From assembly GCF_004341105.1 (NCBI RefSeq), contig NZ_SLZK01000001.1, positions 62,001 through 126,000 of the forward strand: 64,000 nucleotides of DNA. The letters are read 5' to 3'. The notes beneath the pieces are model-generated. The model saw only the letters and a list, made by a program, of their open reading frames with translations, was not told the origin of the DNA and made no database searches. A program made the translations under genes and the position numbers. Origin of the DNA: Rhizobium sp. BK418. Its GTDB lineage: Bacteria; Pseudomonadota; Alphaproteobacteria; Rhizobiales; Rhizobiaceae. Of the stretch, positions 53,547 through 62,274 are shown piece by piece (within the stretch, counting starts at the first letter, position 1; each line of letters begins with the position of its first letter).

Positions 53547-54287
53547 TCATCTTGGCAGCTGGTAATCGGCCAGCTTGTTCTCACGCACGATGAACAGCTT
53601 GCCGGTTTCGGTCACACCTGGCCCAAGTAGCGGCAGGATCGCTTTCGCCACTTCGGAGGGATGCGGCAGGCTCATCGGATCTTCGCCGGGGACGGCCTGT
53701 GCGCGCATGGCGGTGCGCGTGGCGCCCGGATCGACGCTGGTGATGCGCAGCGGCGTCGTTTGAGTCTCACCGGCCCAGGTGCGCGCCAGAGCCTCGACGG
53801 CGGCCTTGGACGCGGAATAGGCGCTCCAGAAGGGACGGCACTTGTGGGCGGCACCCGACGACATGATGACGGCGCGGCCGGCATCGGCGCGGGTCAGCAG
53901 CGGATCGACCGAGCGGATCAGCCGCCAGGTGGCGTTCACGTTGATGTTCATCACCTTCTCGAAGACCTTTGCCTCGATATGGCCGATCGGCGAGATGACG
54001 CCGAGCACGCCGGCATTGGCAACAAGAATGTCGAGCTTGCCCCAACGCTCGAAGATCGAGCCGCCGAGGCGGTCGATCGCTTCCATATCGGCGAGATCGA
54101 AGGGGACGAGGGTTGCGGAACCGCCCACGGCCTTGATGGCATCGTCGAGCTCTTCCAGGCCGCCGACGGTGCGGGCGCAGGCAATCACATGCGCGCCGGC
54201 CTTGGCGAGTTCGAGGGCCGTGAAATAGCCGATGCCGCGCGATGCGCCTGTGACCAGCGCGATCTTGCCTTCGAGATTGATATTCAT
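53547..54287 (-). CDS. short-chain dehydrogenase/reductase
   Basis: The 246-residue protein has the NAD(P)-binding motif VTGASRGIGYF, NAGVLG, the catalytic Ser in IMSSGAAHK, and YSASKAAVE (Tyr and Lys). It is a classical SDR, substrate unknown. The open frame goes on upstream across purF, but that part is a shadow; the ATG at 54285-54287 starts a normal SDR. In Rhizobiales an SDR gene commonly follows purF. A terminator lies between purF and this gene. Confidence 0.9.
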   Translation of the reverse strand: MNINLEGKIALVTGASRGIGYFTALELAKAGAHVIACARTVGGLEELDDAIKAVGGSATLVPFDLADMEAIDRLGGSIFERWGKLDILVANAGVLGVISPIGHIEAKVFEKVMNINVNATWRLIRSVDPLLTRADAGRAVIMSSGAAHKCRPFWSAYSASKAAVEALARTWAGETQTTPLRITSVDPGATRTAMRAQAVPGEDPMSLPHPSEVAKAILPLLGPGVTETGKLFIVRENKLADYQLPR

Positions 54288-54310
54288 CTGCCCGATCCCG
54301 GATGTGCTTG

Positions 54311-54338
54311 AAAAGATAAGGGGCGCAATAAGCGCCCC
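54311..54338 (-). terminator. terminator of purF
   Basis: On the minus strand GGGGCGC (54332-54338) pairs with GCGCCCC (54320-54326), loop TTATT, followed by TTATCTTTT. It separates purF from the SDR gene. Confidence 0.75.
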
Positions 54339-54364
54339 CGATAGGAAAGTCAAAGCTGAACGGC

Positions 54365-55855
54365 TCAGCCGTTGCTGGCAAGCATGGAAATCTTGTTGCC
54401 CATGGACTCGCCATTCTTGTCGAGCAGGCGGGTCGGATAGTCGCCGGTGAAATAGTGGTCGGTGAACTGCGGACGAGCCGGGTTGCGGTCTTCGCCGCCG
54501 ACGGCGCGGTAAAGGCCGTTGGTCGACAGGAAAGCCAGCGAATCCGCGCCGATATACTTCGCCATGGCTTCGACGTCGGCATACTGGTTTGCGAGCAGCT
54601 TGTCGGCATCCGGCGTGTCGATACCGTAGAAATCCGGGAAGAAGATCATCGGGCTGGCAACGCGGATATGCACTTCTTTCGCACCGGCCTCGCGGATCAT
54701 CTGCACGATCTTCAGCGAAGTGGTGCCGCGCACGATGGAATCGTCGACTAGCACGACGCGCTTGCCTTCGATCATAGCCCGATTGGCGGAATGCTTCAGC
54801 TTCACGCCGAAGGCGCGGATCTGCTGCGTCGGTTCGATAAAGGTCCGGCCGACATAGTGGTTGCGGATGATGCCATATTCGAATGGAATGCCGCTTGCCT
54901 GCGCATAACCGAGGGCAGCGGGCGTGCCGCCATCCGGAACAGGCACGATGACGTCGGCATCGACAGGCGATTCCTTGGCGAGGTTCATGCCCATGTTCTT
55001 GCGCGTCGTATAGACGTTGCGGCCGCCGACGACCGAGTCCGGACGGGCGAAATAGACATATTCGAACAGGCAAAGCCGCTCCGGCTGCTGCTTGCTGGGC
55101 TTGCGCGCATCGATGCTGATCGAGCCGTCAGGCTGAATTTCGCAGATGATGACTTCGCCGTTTTCGACGTCGCGGACGAACTTGGCGCCGATAATGTCAA
55201 GCGCGCAGGTTTCCGAGCAGAAGATCGGCTTGCCGTCGAGTTCGCCCATGACGAGCGGGCGGATGCCGGTGGGGTCGCGCGCGGCAATCAGCTTGGTGCG
55301 TGTCATGGCGAGCATCGAATAGCCGCCTTCCATCTGGCGGATGGCATCGATGAAGCGATCGGCGGTGGACGTGTGGCGGGAGCGGGCGATGAGGTGGAGG
55401 ACGACTTCGGTATCGGATGTCGACTGACAGATGGCGCCGGTCGCGATGATCTGGCGGCGCAGCGTCAGGCCATTGGTGAAATTGCCGTTATGGGCAATGG
55501 CGATGCCACCTTCCTCCAGCTCGGCAAACAGCGGCTGCACGTTGCGCATCGCCACTTCGCCCGTCGTGGAATAGCGCGTGTGGCCCATCGAAATGCTGCC
55601 GGGCAGGCGCGCCAGCGTCATCGGGTTTGTATAGTGGTCGCCGACGAGGCCCATATGGCGTTCCTGATGGAAGCGCTTGCCGTCGAACGAGACGATACCG
55701 GCCGCTTCCTGGCCGCGATGCTGCAGGGCGTGCAGACCGAGCGCGGTGAGTGCGGCGGCATCGGGATGTCCCAGGATTCCGAAAACGCCGCATTCTTCAT
55801 GCAGCGTATCTCCGTCCAGCGGATCGTCGGTCGGGAAGGAATGGGACTGGTTCAT
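54365..55855 (-). CDS. purF: amidophosphoribosyltransferase
   Basis: The 496-residue protein is the first enzyme of purine synthesis, moving ammonia from glutamine to PRPP. A 21-residue propeptide precedes Cys22 in EECGVFGILG, the glutaminase nucleophile once exposed. The PRPP loop VVLVDDSIVRGTTS is present in the C-terminal phosphoribosyltransferase domain. Conserved Cys in CLFEYVYFARPDS and elsewhere fit the iron-sulphur type. It follows cvpA by 231 bases. Confidence 0.96.
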   Translation of the reverse strand: MNQSHSFPTDDPLDGDTLHEECGVFGILGHPDAAALTALGLHALQHRGQEAAGIVSFDGKRFHQERHMGLVGDHYTNPMTLARLPGSISMGHTRYSTTGEVAMRNVQPLFAELEEGGIAIAHNGNFTNGLTLRRQIIATGAICQSTSDTEVVLHLIARSRHTSTADRFIDAIRQMEGGYSMLAMTRTKLIAARDPTGIRPLVMGELDGKPIFCSETCALDIIGAKFVRDVENGEVIICEIQPDGSISIDARKPSKQQPERLCLFEYVYFARPDSVVGGRNVYTTRKNMGMNLAKESPVDADVIVPVPDGGTPAALGYAQASGIPFEYGIIRNHYVGRTFIEPTQQIRAFGVKLKHSANRAMIEGKRVVLVDDSIVRGTTSLKIVQMIREAGAKEVHIRVASPMIFFPDFYGIDTPDADKLLANQYADVEAMAKYIGADSLAFLSTNGLYRAVGGEDRNPARPQFTDHYFTGDYPTRLLDKNGESMGNKISMLASNG

Positions 55856-56086
55856 TTCTGCGGGCCTCTGCTCTCACAAGAATGGATCGGCATTTCCAAA
55901 AGCATGATAGCGGAAATCTCTGAGCTTTCCGATAGTCTCACGCTGAACGGCACCTGTCTCAAAATCCGCTCACCGGCTCTGAAACGGCTGAGGCCCGGCA
56001 AAGCGAAATGCCCGGCCGGACCTTTGGTCTTACGTCCCGCTCAAATGGCAATTGCCAGGCCGCGGGTCAAGCTAGTGAACACTGCG

Positions 56087-56707
56087 TCAATTCGATGGCT
56101 GCTGTGCGCCATTGTTAGGCGCGGGTGCTGCATCTTCCGCCGGCGCCTGATCGTTAGCCGGTGCATTTTCATCCGTCTGTTTCGCGCCGCCAAGCTTCTC
56201 GGTGATGCTCTTCTGGATCATCTGGGCAAATTCATCCGGCAGGACCGCCTGCAGGCGAACGACGAGGGAATCCAGGAACGGTTTCGATTTTGCATTGTTG
56301 ACCCAGGCCGGGCGGTGATCGGCATCGACCAGCCAGTTCCAGAAGGCCACGGCGACGACGAGCAGAAGTATGCCGCGCGCCGCACCGAAGAGGAAGCCCA
56401 AAGTGCGATCGAGCGCGCCGATGCGGCTGTCGATGATGAAATCGGCGATCTTCATTGTGATGAAGGAGATGACGATCAGCGCGATGAGGAAGACGACGGC
56501 GGCCGAACCAACGATCGCGATGCGGTCATCATCCGTATATCGCTTCGCATAAGGCACGAGATAGGGGTAGAGATAGTAAGCGGCGGCGGCTGAACCGCCC
56601 CAGCTCGCGATCGAAAGAACTTCGCGCGAGAAGCCGCGGACCATTGCCAAAACGGCGGAGAAGAGCACAACGCCGATGACAATACCGTCGAAAATCGTAA
56701 TGGGCAT
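56087..56707 (-). CDS. cvpA: CvpA family membrane protein
   Basis: The 206-residue protein has four membrane helices in the first 140 residues with the CvpA motif MVRGFSREVLSIASWGGS. A Pro/Ala-rich cytoplasmic or periplasmic tail follows. The family is needed for colicin V production in E. coli and more broadly for envelope stress tolerance. It is next to purF in many proteobacteria, as here. Confidence 0.92.
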   Translation of the reverse strand: MPITIFDGIVIGVVLFSAVLAMVRGFSREVLSIASWGGSAAAAYYLYPYLVPYAKRYTDDDRIAIVGSAAVVFLIALIVISFITMKIADFIIDSRIGALDRTLGFLFGAARGILLLVVAVAFWNWLVDADHRPAWVNNAKSKPFLDSLVVRLQAVLPDEFAQMIQKSITEKLGGAKQTDENAPANDQAPAEDAAPAPNNGAQQPSN

Positions 56708-56796
56708 GTAAATTCCACTCCAGACTGCCGCCTTGCAGGCCGCGTCGCGCCTTGTTTGGCTGATCCTATAGCATCCCCGCTATTGGTGATGAAGGA

Positions 56797-58197
56797 TCAA
56801 ACGTCTTCTTCCACACGCTGCAGCGCCCCTTTCGACCCGGCAATACGCGCGACCAAATCCGGCAGGCTCTCGATCTCGCTCCAGCGACCGCTGCCCCTTG
56901 GCAGTTCGGCGGAGCCGGATGGTAGAAGAGCCGCCGAAAACCCCAGCTTTTCGGCTTCTTTAAGGCGCTGGGCGGTTTGCGCAACCGGCCGGACGGCGCC
57001 CGACAGACTGACTTCGCCGAAATAGACGCAATCGGCCGGAAGGGCAATACCGGCAAGCGATGAAACGAGGGCCGACGCGACGGCAAGATCGGCCGCCGGT
57101 TCCGAGATGCGGAAGCCGCCGGCTATGTTGAGATAGACATCGTGCTGGCCGAGCCGGACGCCGCAATGGGCCTCCAGAACCGCAAGGATCATCGAAAGGC
57201 GCGCGGAGTCCCAGCCGACGACGGCGCGCCGCGGCGTACCGAGCGAGGTTGGCGCGACCAGCGCCTGGACTTCGACGAGCACGGGGCGCGTGCCCTCCAT
57301 ACCGGCGAAGACGGCCGCACCCGGCGATTTCTCGTTGCGCTCGCCGAGGAAGAGTTCGGAAGGGTTGGCGACTTCGCGCAGGCCTTTGTCCGACATTTCG
57401 AAGACGCCGATCTCGTCGGTCGGTCCGAAGCGATTCTTGACGGTGCGCAGGATGCGGTAGTGATGGCCGCGATCGCCCTCGAAATAGAGCACGGCATCGA
57501 CCATATGCTCGACCACACGCGGGCCGGCGATCTGGCCGTCCTTGGTTACATGGCCGACGAGCACCATGGCCGCACCCGTCTGCTTGGCGAAGCGGATCAT
57601 CGACTGCACGCCGGTGCGTACCTGTGTCACTGTGCCGGGCGCGGATTCTGCAAGCTCGCTCCAGAGCGTCTGGATGGAGTCGATAATAACGAGGTCGGGG
57701 CGCTTGCCTTCCGCGAGCGTTGCGAGAATGTCCTCGACATTGGTTTCGGCGGCGAGCAGCACGTCGGTATCGGCCGCTGCCAGGCGCTGGGCGCGCAACC
57801 GCACCTGTGCCACGGCCTCTTCGCCCGAGACATAGATGATCCGGTGTCCGCGTCGCGACAATGCAGCGGCCGCCTGCATGAGCAACGTCGACTTGCCGAT
57901 GCCGGGATCGCCGCCGACAAGCACCGCCGAGCCGCGCACGAAGCCGCCGCCGGTCACACGATCGAGTTCGGAAATGCCGGTATGGATGCGAGGCGCTTCC
58001 TCGATCTCGCCTGACAGAGCTGTCAACGCGACAGGTCGGCCCTTCTTCGGCGTTTTCGCAGGGCCGCCACCGATGCCGCCCATCGGGTCTTCTTCGACGA
58101 TGGTGTTCCATTCGCCGCAATTATCGCATTTGCCGGCCCAGCGGTTATGCACCGCGCCGCAGCTCTGGCAGATGAATTGTGTTCTGGCCTTGGCCAT
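56797..58197 (-). CDS. radA: DNA repair protein RadA
   Basis: The 466-residue protein has a four-Cys zinc finger (Cys10, 13, 24, 27), a RecA-like ATPase core with Walker A GDPGIGKST, the RadA-specific KNRFG motif and a C-terminal Lon-like domain. RadA drives branch migration of recombination intermediates. It lies between alr and cvpA on the same strand. Confidence 0.97.
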   Translation of the reverse strand: MAKARTQFICQSCGAVHNRWAGKCDNCGEWNTIVEEDPMGGIGGGPAKTPKKGRPVALTALSGEIEEAPRIHTGISELDRVTGGGFVRGSAVLVGGDPGIGKSTLLMQAAAALSRRGHRIIYVSGEEAVAQVRLRAQRLAAADTDVLLAAETNVEDILATLAEGKRPDLVIIDSIQTLWSELAESAPGTVTQVRTGVQSMIRFAKQTGAAMVLVGHVTKDGQIAGPRVVEHMVDAVLYFEGDRGHHYRILRTVKNRFGPTDEIGVFEMSDKGLREVANPSELFLGERNEKSPGAAVFAGMEGTRPVLVEVQALVAPTSLGTPRRAVVGWDSARLSMILAVLEAHCGVRLGQHDVYLNIAGGFRISEPAADLAVASALVSSLAGIALPADCVYFGEVSLSGAVRPVAQTAQRLKEAEKLGFSAALLPSGSAELPRGSGRWSEIESLPDLVARIAGSKGALQRVEEDV

Positions 58198-58340
58198 CGA
58201 TGACTGCTTTCAGGTAGGGGCGCTCAAGCGCCCGAATCGGATTTCTGCCCTAGATAATGGCTTCCGGCACTGATCAAAACTAATGATTTTCCCATCAGCG
58301 GCCGGGCTGGCAATATCAGCGGGCTTTCAAGGATTAGGCC

Positions 58341-58976
58341 ATGCTCGATTATTCGCTCGCTCACTGGATCGGTTTCCTTACGGCAGCGGTTCTTCTGAAT
58401 CTGTCGCCCGGTCCCGACATGGCTTTCATTCTCGGCCACACGATCAAGAGCGGCACGCGGGCCGGTTTCTCGGCCGTCTTCGGTATCTGGACCGGCGCCT
58501 GCATGCACGTGCTTCTCGCCGCCTTCGGCCTGTCGGCAATCCTTGCTGCCTCGGCGATCGCCTTTTCCGCCGTCAAATGGATAGGCGCGATCTATCTTGT
58601 CTGGCTTGGCATCCAGGCGCTGCGCTCGAAAGGCGAGGGTGGTTTTGTTCGTGCGGCAGGCGAGACGCTCGGGTGGCGGCGGATCTATCGGCAAGGTGTG
58701 CTCGTCTCGCTGCTTAACCCGAAAGTGGCGATCTTCTTCCTCGCCTTCCTGCCGCAATTCGTCGTCGAGGGCGCCGGCCCGGCATGGTTGCAGCTCGCCG
58801 TCCACGGCGGCCTCATCATCGTCGTAGCTTTCTTCATCGAGCCGCCGCTGATCCTGGCGGGAGGGCGGCTCGCCAATCTCTTCAAGCGAAATGTCAAGAT
58901 CGGCCTGTGGCTCGATCGCGGTCTCGGCGCATTGTTCGTGACGCTCGGCGTTCGCCTCGCGCTCACCACGCGCTGA
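58341..58976 (+). CDS. LysE/RhtB family amino acid exporter
   Basis: The 211-residue protein has about six membrane helices, the RhtB start LLNLSPGPDMAFILGHTIKSG and LLNPKVAIFFLAFLPQF. It exports a neutral amino acid or homoserine lactone-like compound; the exact substrate is unknown. It is oriented against its neighbours, between radA and alr, and its stop is two bases from the alr stop. Confidence 0.9.
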   Translation: MLDYSLAHWIGFLTAAVLLNLSPGPDMAFILGHTIKSGTRAGFSAVFGIWTGACMHVLLAAFGLSAILAASAIAFSAVKWIGAIYLVWLGIQALRSKGEGGFVRAAGETLGWRRIYRQGVLVSLLNPKVAIFFLAFLPQFVVEGAGPAWLQLAVHGGLIIVVAFFIEPPLILAGGRLANLFKRNVKIGLWLDRGLGALFVTLGVRLALTTR

Positions 58977-58978
58977 GA

Positions 58979-60145
58979 CTATTCCTCATCCATCTCGTAC
59001 TTGCGCTCATGGCGCAGGCCGATGCTCGTCAGCATCTCGTAGCCGATCGTGCCCGCAGCCTTGGCCGCATCGTCGACGAGGATGTTCTTGCCGAAGAGTT
59101 CGATATAGTCGCCGGCGCGCACCGCACCTTCCGGCAGGTCGGTCACATCGAAGATCGTCTGGTCCATGGTGATGCGGCCCGCGACCGGCACCTTATGGCC
59201 GGCAATAAAGCCCTGTCCGCCCTGCGGCACGGCCTGGCGTAGCGGCACCCCGCCGCTCGACTGGCTGCGCATATAACCATCGGCGTAACCGGCTGAAACG
59301 ATCGCCAGCCGGCTGTCGCGGCGAAGCTGCAGCGCCCGCCCATAACTCACGGTTTCGCCGGCTTTGACCGTACGGATCTGGATAATCCGCGCCTCCGCCG
59401 TCGCCACCGGGCGCATTGGGTTCACCATGCCGTTGACGGCCTGTCCGCCATAGATCGCGATGCCCGGCCGAGTGAGATCGAAGTGATAATCCTCGCCAAG
59501 GAAGATGCCGCCGGACGCAGCCAGGCTTGAATCGATACCTTCATAGGCGGCGCTAACCCCGCGGAATGATTCAAGCTGCTGCCTGTTCATGTCAGAGGAG
59601 TGATCGTCGCCGCAGGCCAGATGGCTCATGACGAGCACGGGCGCGAAACTCGCCGGCCGCGACACGTCGTTGGCGAGCGCGATCGCCTCGTCCACCGTCA
59701 GGCCGAGCCGATTGAAGCCGGTATCGACATGCAACGCGCAAGGATAGTCGCCATAATCGGCCAGCACCGCCATCCAGAAGGCAAGCTGTTCTTCCGAGGC
59801 GATGACCGGCACCAGATCGTTTTCGAAGAAGCGCCGCTCCGTGCCGGGCCAGATGCCAGCCAGCACGAAGATGCGCGCCTCGGGCGCAAACATGCGCAGC
59901 GTCACGCCCTCATCGACGGTCGCCACGAAGAAATCCCGCGCGCCGGCGAGATAGAGCGCTTCGCCGGCATCCTCGATCCCCGTCCCATAGGCATCTGCCT
60001 TGACGACGGCGCCCGTGCGCGCTTTCCCGGAACGTCGCGCCATATCCCGCCAATTGTCGGTCAGCGCCGTCAGGTCGACAGTCAGCCGCAGGCCGGCGGA
60101 GGCGAAAAGGTCGTCGTCTTCGAAGGGGAGGGAAAAATCTGTCAT
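58979..60145 (-). CDS. alr: alanine racemase
   Basis: The 388-residue PLP enzyme has Lys49 in AVVKADAYG for the cofactor and the catalytic Tyr in SAGYADGY of the C-terminal beta domain. It makes D-alanine for peptidoglycan. In Rhizobiales it usually sits between dnaB and radA; here extra transport genes break up that order. Confidence 0.95.
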   Translation of the reverse strand: MTDFSLPFEDDDLFASAGLRLTVDLTALTDNWRDMARRSGKARTGAVVKADAYGTGIEDAGEALYLAGARDFFVATVDEGVTLRMFAPEARIFVLAGIWPGTERRFFENDLVPVIASEEQLAFWMAVLADYGDYPCALHVDTGFNRLGLTVDEAIALANDVSRPASFAPVLVMSHLACGDDHSSDMNRQQLESFRGVSAAYEGIDSSLAASGGIFLGEDYHFDLTRPGIAIYGGQAVNGMVNPMRPVATAEARIIQIRTVKAGETVSYGRALQLRRDSRLAIVSAGYADGYMRSQSSGGVPLRQAVPQGGQGFIAGHKVPVAGRITMDQTIFDVTDLPEGAVRAGDYIELFGKNILVDDAAKAAGTIGYEMLTSIGLRHERKYEMDEE

Positions 60146-60249
60146 GAATCGCCGCGCTGAAAGGGAAAGGAAAATGCTGCCAATACTCTAGAGAGCATTG
60201 TGGCAAAGAGAAAGCATGAGGGGCGACATACCAGCCTTTCCCCACATGC

Positions 60250-60265
60250 GATCACTTTTGTTCAA
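60250..60265 (+). promoter_or_regulatory. 16-base box before the araC-type gene
   Basis: GATCACTTTTGTTCAA differs at one base from the box at 61155-61170 before azlC. It is 34 bases before the regulator's start. It may bind the AraC-type protein encoded here. Confidence 0.5.
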
Positions 60266-60298
60266 GACGTGAGGAAGCCACCGCGCTAATCTGGCGTG

Positions 60299-61156
60299 AT
60301 GCAGAACGTATCCCAGAAAGAGGCGGCAGACGCCATGCCGCTTGCCAAGGTGGAATCGGCCCGCTTCTGGCGGGATCGCCGTTTCCGCGACATGGAGTGC
60401 CTGAGCGCCAGCTTCCTGACGCACGAATATGCGCCGCATGCTCATGACACGTTCAGCATCGGCGCGATCGAGAGCGGCAGCCAGATCGCCACGCTCCGCG
60501 GCAGGCGGGAGGAAACCGGGCCTGGCGACCTCTATCTGATCGATCCGGGCGTCGTTCACGACGGCGCTCCCGGCGGCGAAGGCTATCGCTATCGGATGAT
60601 CTACCCGGATACGAAGCTCTTCATCGATGTTCTGGAAGATGTTAGTGGCAAGGCTTTCAATGCGACACCTTCCTTTGCCGGCGCGCTGCCCCGCGATCCG
60701 CAGCTTGCCAGAGCCTTCCATGCAGCCCACCGCACACTCGAAAGCGGCGCGGGCGCGCTGGAATCGGATGAGAACATGTTTTCGGTGCTGGCAGCGATCT
60801 TCGCCCGTTACGGCAGCACGATCGTTGTGCCGGTCGATACGAAGGAACGCAGCGCCGTTGCCCGCGCTCGCGATTATCTTATCGAAAATTTCGACAGCGA
60901 CGTAAATCTCGAGGAACTGGCTGGGGTGGCGGGGCTAAGCCGTGCTCACCTGATCCGCGCCTTCCGCAGGGAATATCACATCACCCCGCATGCCTTCCTG
61001 ACGGACCGGCGCATCCTCGTCGCCCGACGGCTGCTGAGGGAAGGCCGTATGCCGGCTGATGTCGCCGTGGAATGCGGTTTTGCCGATCAGGCGCATTTTA
61101 CCCGCCACTTCAAATCGCGCACCGGCGTTACCCCCGGCCAGTTCCGCGTCGGTTGA
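60299..61156 (+). CDS. AraC-family transcriptional regulator, probably of azlCD
   Basis: The 285-residue protein has an AraC-type cupin sensor domain (about 35-150; HAHDTFSIGAIESGS) and a C-terminal double helix-turn-helix (about 190-285; LEELAGVAGLSRAHLIRAF and AVECGFADQAHFTRHFKSR). The neighbouring azlC and azlD encode a branched-chain amino acid exporter, so it probably controls them. The first codon is taken as ATG 60299, with an overlapping GTG just before; a later ATG at 60335 is also possible. Confidence 0.88.
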   Translation: MQNVSQKEAADAMPLAKVESARFWRDRRFRDMECLSASFLTHEYAPHAHDTFSIGAIESGSQIATLRGRREETGPGDLYLIDPGVVHDGAPGGEGYRYRMIYPDTKLFIDVLEDVSGKAFNATPSFAGALPRDPQLARAFHAAHRTLESGAGALESDENMFSVLAAIFARYGSTIVVPVDTKERSAVARARDYLIENFDSDVNLEELAGVAGLSRAHLIRAFRREYHITPHAFLTDRRILVARRLLREGRMPADVAVECGFADQAHFTRHFKSRTGVTPGQFRVG

Positions 61157-61170
61157 TCACTTTCGTTCAA
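61155..61170 (+). promoter_or_regulatory. 16-base box before azlC
   Basis: GATCACTTTCGTTCAA matches the box at 60250 at 15 of 16 positions. It overlaps the end of the AraC gene and lies 55 bases before the azlC start. Confidence 0.5.
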
Positions 61171-61224
61171 TACACACGTTAAGAGCCTCGGTTACCTCTC
61201 CGCCATATTGATGTGGAGGTTGCC

Positions 61225-61944
61225 ATGTTGCAGCGAAGCCGGCCGGCCGGCGAATCCTTTGCCGGTGAATTTCTTTTGGGGATGCGCACCATCTTTCCGC
61301 TGATCGTCGCCGTCTGGCCGATCGGTCTCGTCTTCGGTGCGGTTGCGGCCACCAAGGGCCTTTCTCCGCTGGAAACAGCGCTGATGAGCGCGCTCGTCTT
61401 TGCCGGCGGCTCGCAATTCGTGGCGATGGATATCTGGACCCATCCCGCAAGCTGGATCGGTGTCGGCTTCGCGGCCCTGCTCGTCAATATCCGCCATGTG
61501 CTGATGAGCGCCTCGATCGGTACGAAGATGCAGTCCTTCTCCGGGGTCAAACGCTACGCCGCCATGCTGTTTCTTGCCGATGAGCTGTGGGCCATGGCGG
61601 AATTCCGCGCTGGCAGCACGCGGCTGACACCCGCCTGGTATGCCGGCATCGTCACGCCTTTCTACCTCACCTGGGTCGGCTCGTCGCTGACAGGGGCGCT
61701 GCTTGGCGCCTTCCTCGGCGATCCCGCCGTCATCGGCCTCGACTTCGCGTTTCCCGCCGTTTTCGTCGTGTTGCTCATGGGTTTCTGGAAGGGGCCGCAA
61801 ACCGGTGCTGTGCTCGCAGCAAGCGCAGTCGCATCCGTTGCCGTCCACCATCTTGTGCCGGGGGTCTGGTATATCGCGGCCGGCGCGCTGGCCGGGTTGG
61901 CGACCGCTCTCTGGCAGGGCAGGGCGAGGGAGCAGGCGGCATGA
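61225..61944 (+). CDS. azlC: branched-chain amino acid exporter, large subunit
   Basis: The 239-residue membrane protein has the AzlC family motifs GLVFGAVAATKGLSPLETAL, FAGGSQFVAMDIW and LVNIRHVLMSASI and about seven membrane helices. With AzlD it exports branched-chain amino acids or analogues. The ATG at 61225 follows TGGAGGTTGCC. It overlaps azlD by four bases (ATGA). Confidence 0.93.
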   Translation: MLQRSRPAGESFAGEFLLGMRTIFPLIVAVWPIGLVFGAVAATKGLSPLETALMSALVFAGGSQFVAMDIWTHPASWIGVGFAALLVNIRHVLMSASIGTKMQSFSGVKRYAAMLFLADELWAMAEFRAGSTRLTPAWYAGIVTPFYLTWVGSSLTGALLGAFLGDPAVIGLDFAFPAVFVVLLMGFWKGPQTGAVLAASAVASVAVHHLVPGVWYIAAGALAGLATALWQGRAREQAA

Positions 61945-62243
61945 CGCTCGATCTCAACACCCTGATCGCCATCCTTGCGATGGCTGTTGCCACGGTCTTC
62001 ACCCGCGTCAGTGGTCTCGTGCTGATCCGTCACGTCGAGATCGATGAGCGCCGTAAGACGGCGATCGAAGCCATTCCGCCGGCCGTGCTGATGGCCGTCA
62101 TTGCCCCGACCGCCTTTGCGACCGGCTGGGCGGAGACGCTAGCCTGTGTCGCAACGGCAATCGCCGCGCGCCGTCTGCCGATGCTCGTCAGTGTCGTCAT
62201 TGGCGTAGCGACAGTGGCTTTGCTGCGGGCTGCAGGCTTGTAA
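61941..62243 (+). CDS. azlD: branched-chain amino acid exporter, small subunit
   Basis: The 100-residue protein has three or four membrane helices and the AzlD pattern (TFTRVSG-type start VFTRVSGLVLI, EAIPPAVLMAVIAP, RRLPMLVSVVIGV). It works together with AzlC, whose gene it overlaps by four bases. It faces dnaB across a 26-base gap. Confidence 0.92.
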   Translation: MTLDLNTLIAILAMAVATVFTRVSGLVLIRHVEIDERRKTAIEAIPPAVLMAVIAPTAFATGWAETLACVATAIAARRLPMLVSVVIGVATVALLRAAGL

Positions 62244-62249
62244 GGGAGG

Positions 62250-62274
62250 ATTGACGCGGAAAACCCGCGTCAAT
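62250..62274. terminator. hairpin between azlD and dnaB (possible two-way terminator)
   Basis: ATTGACGCGG (62250-62259) pairs exactly with CCGCGTCAAT (62265-62274), loop AAAAC. The right arm covers the dnaB stop codon. No good T run occurs on either strand, so termination would be weak. Confidence 0.4.

Noticed and set aside
54288..55073. Upstream extension of the SDR frame to 508 codons
   Set aside because: The added part overlaps purF in another frame, is low-complexity Arg-rich and lacks SDR features; the ATG at 54287 gives a normal protein.
54791..56593. 600-codon open frame opposite purF and cvpA
   Set aside because: Shadow of two real genes; no start signal or domain.
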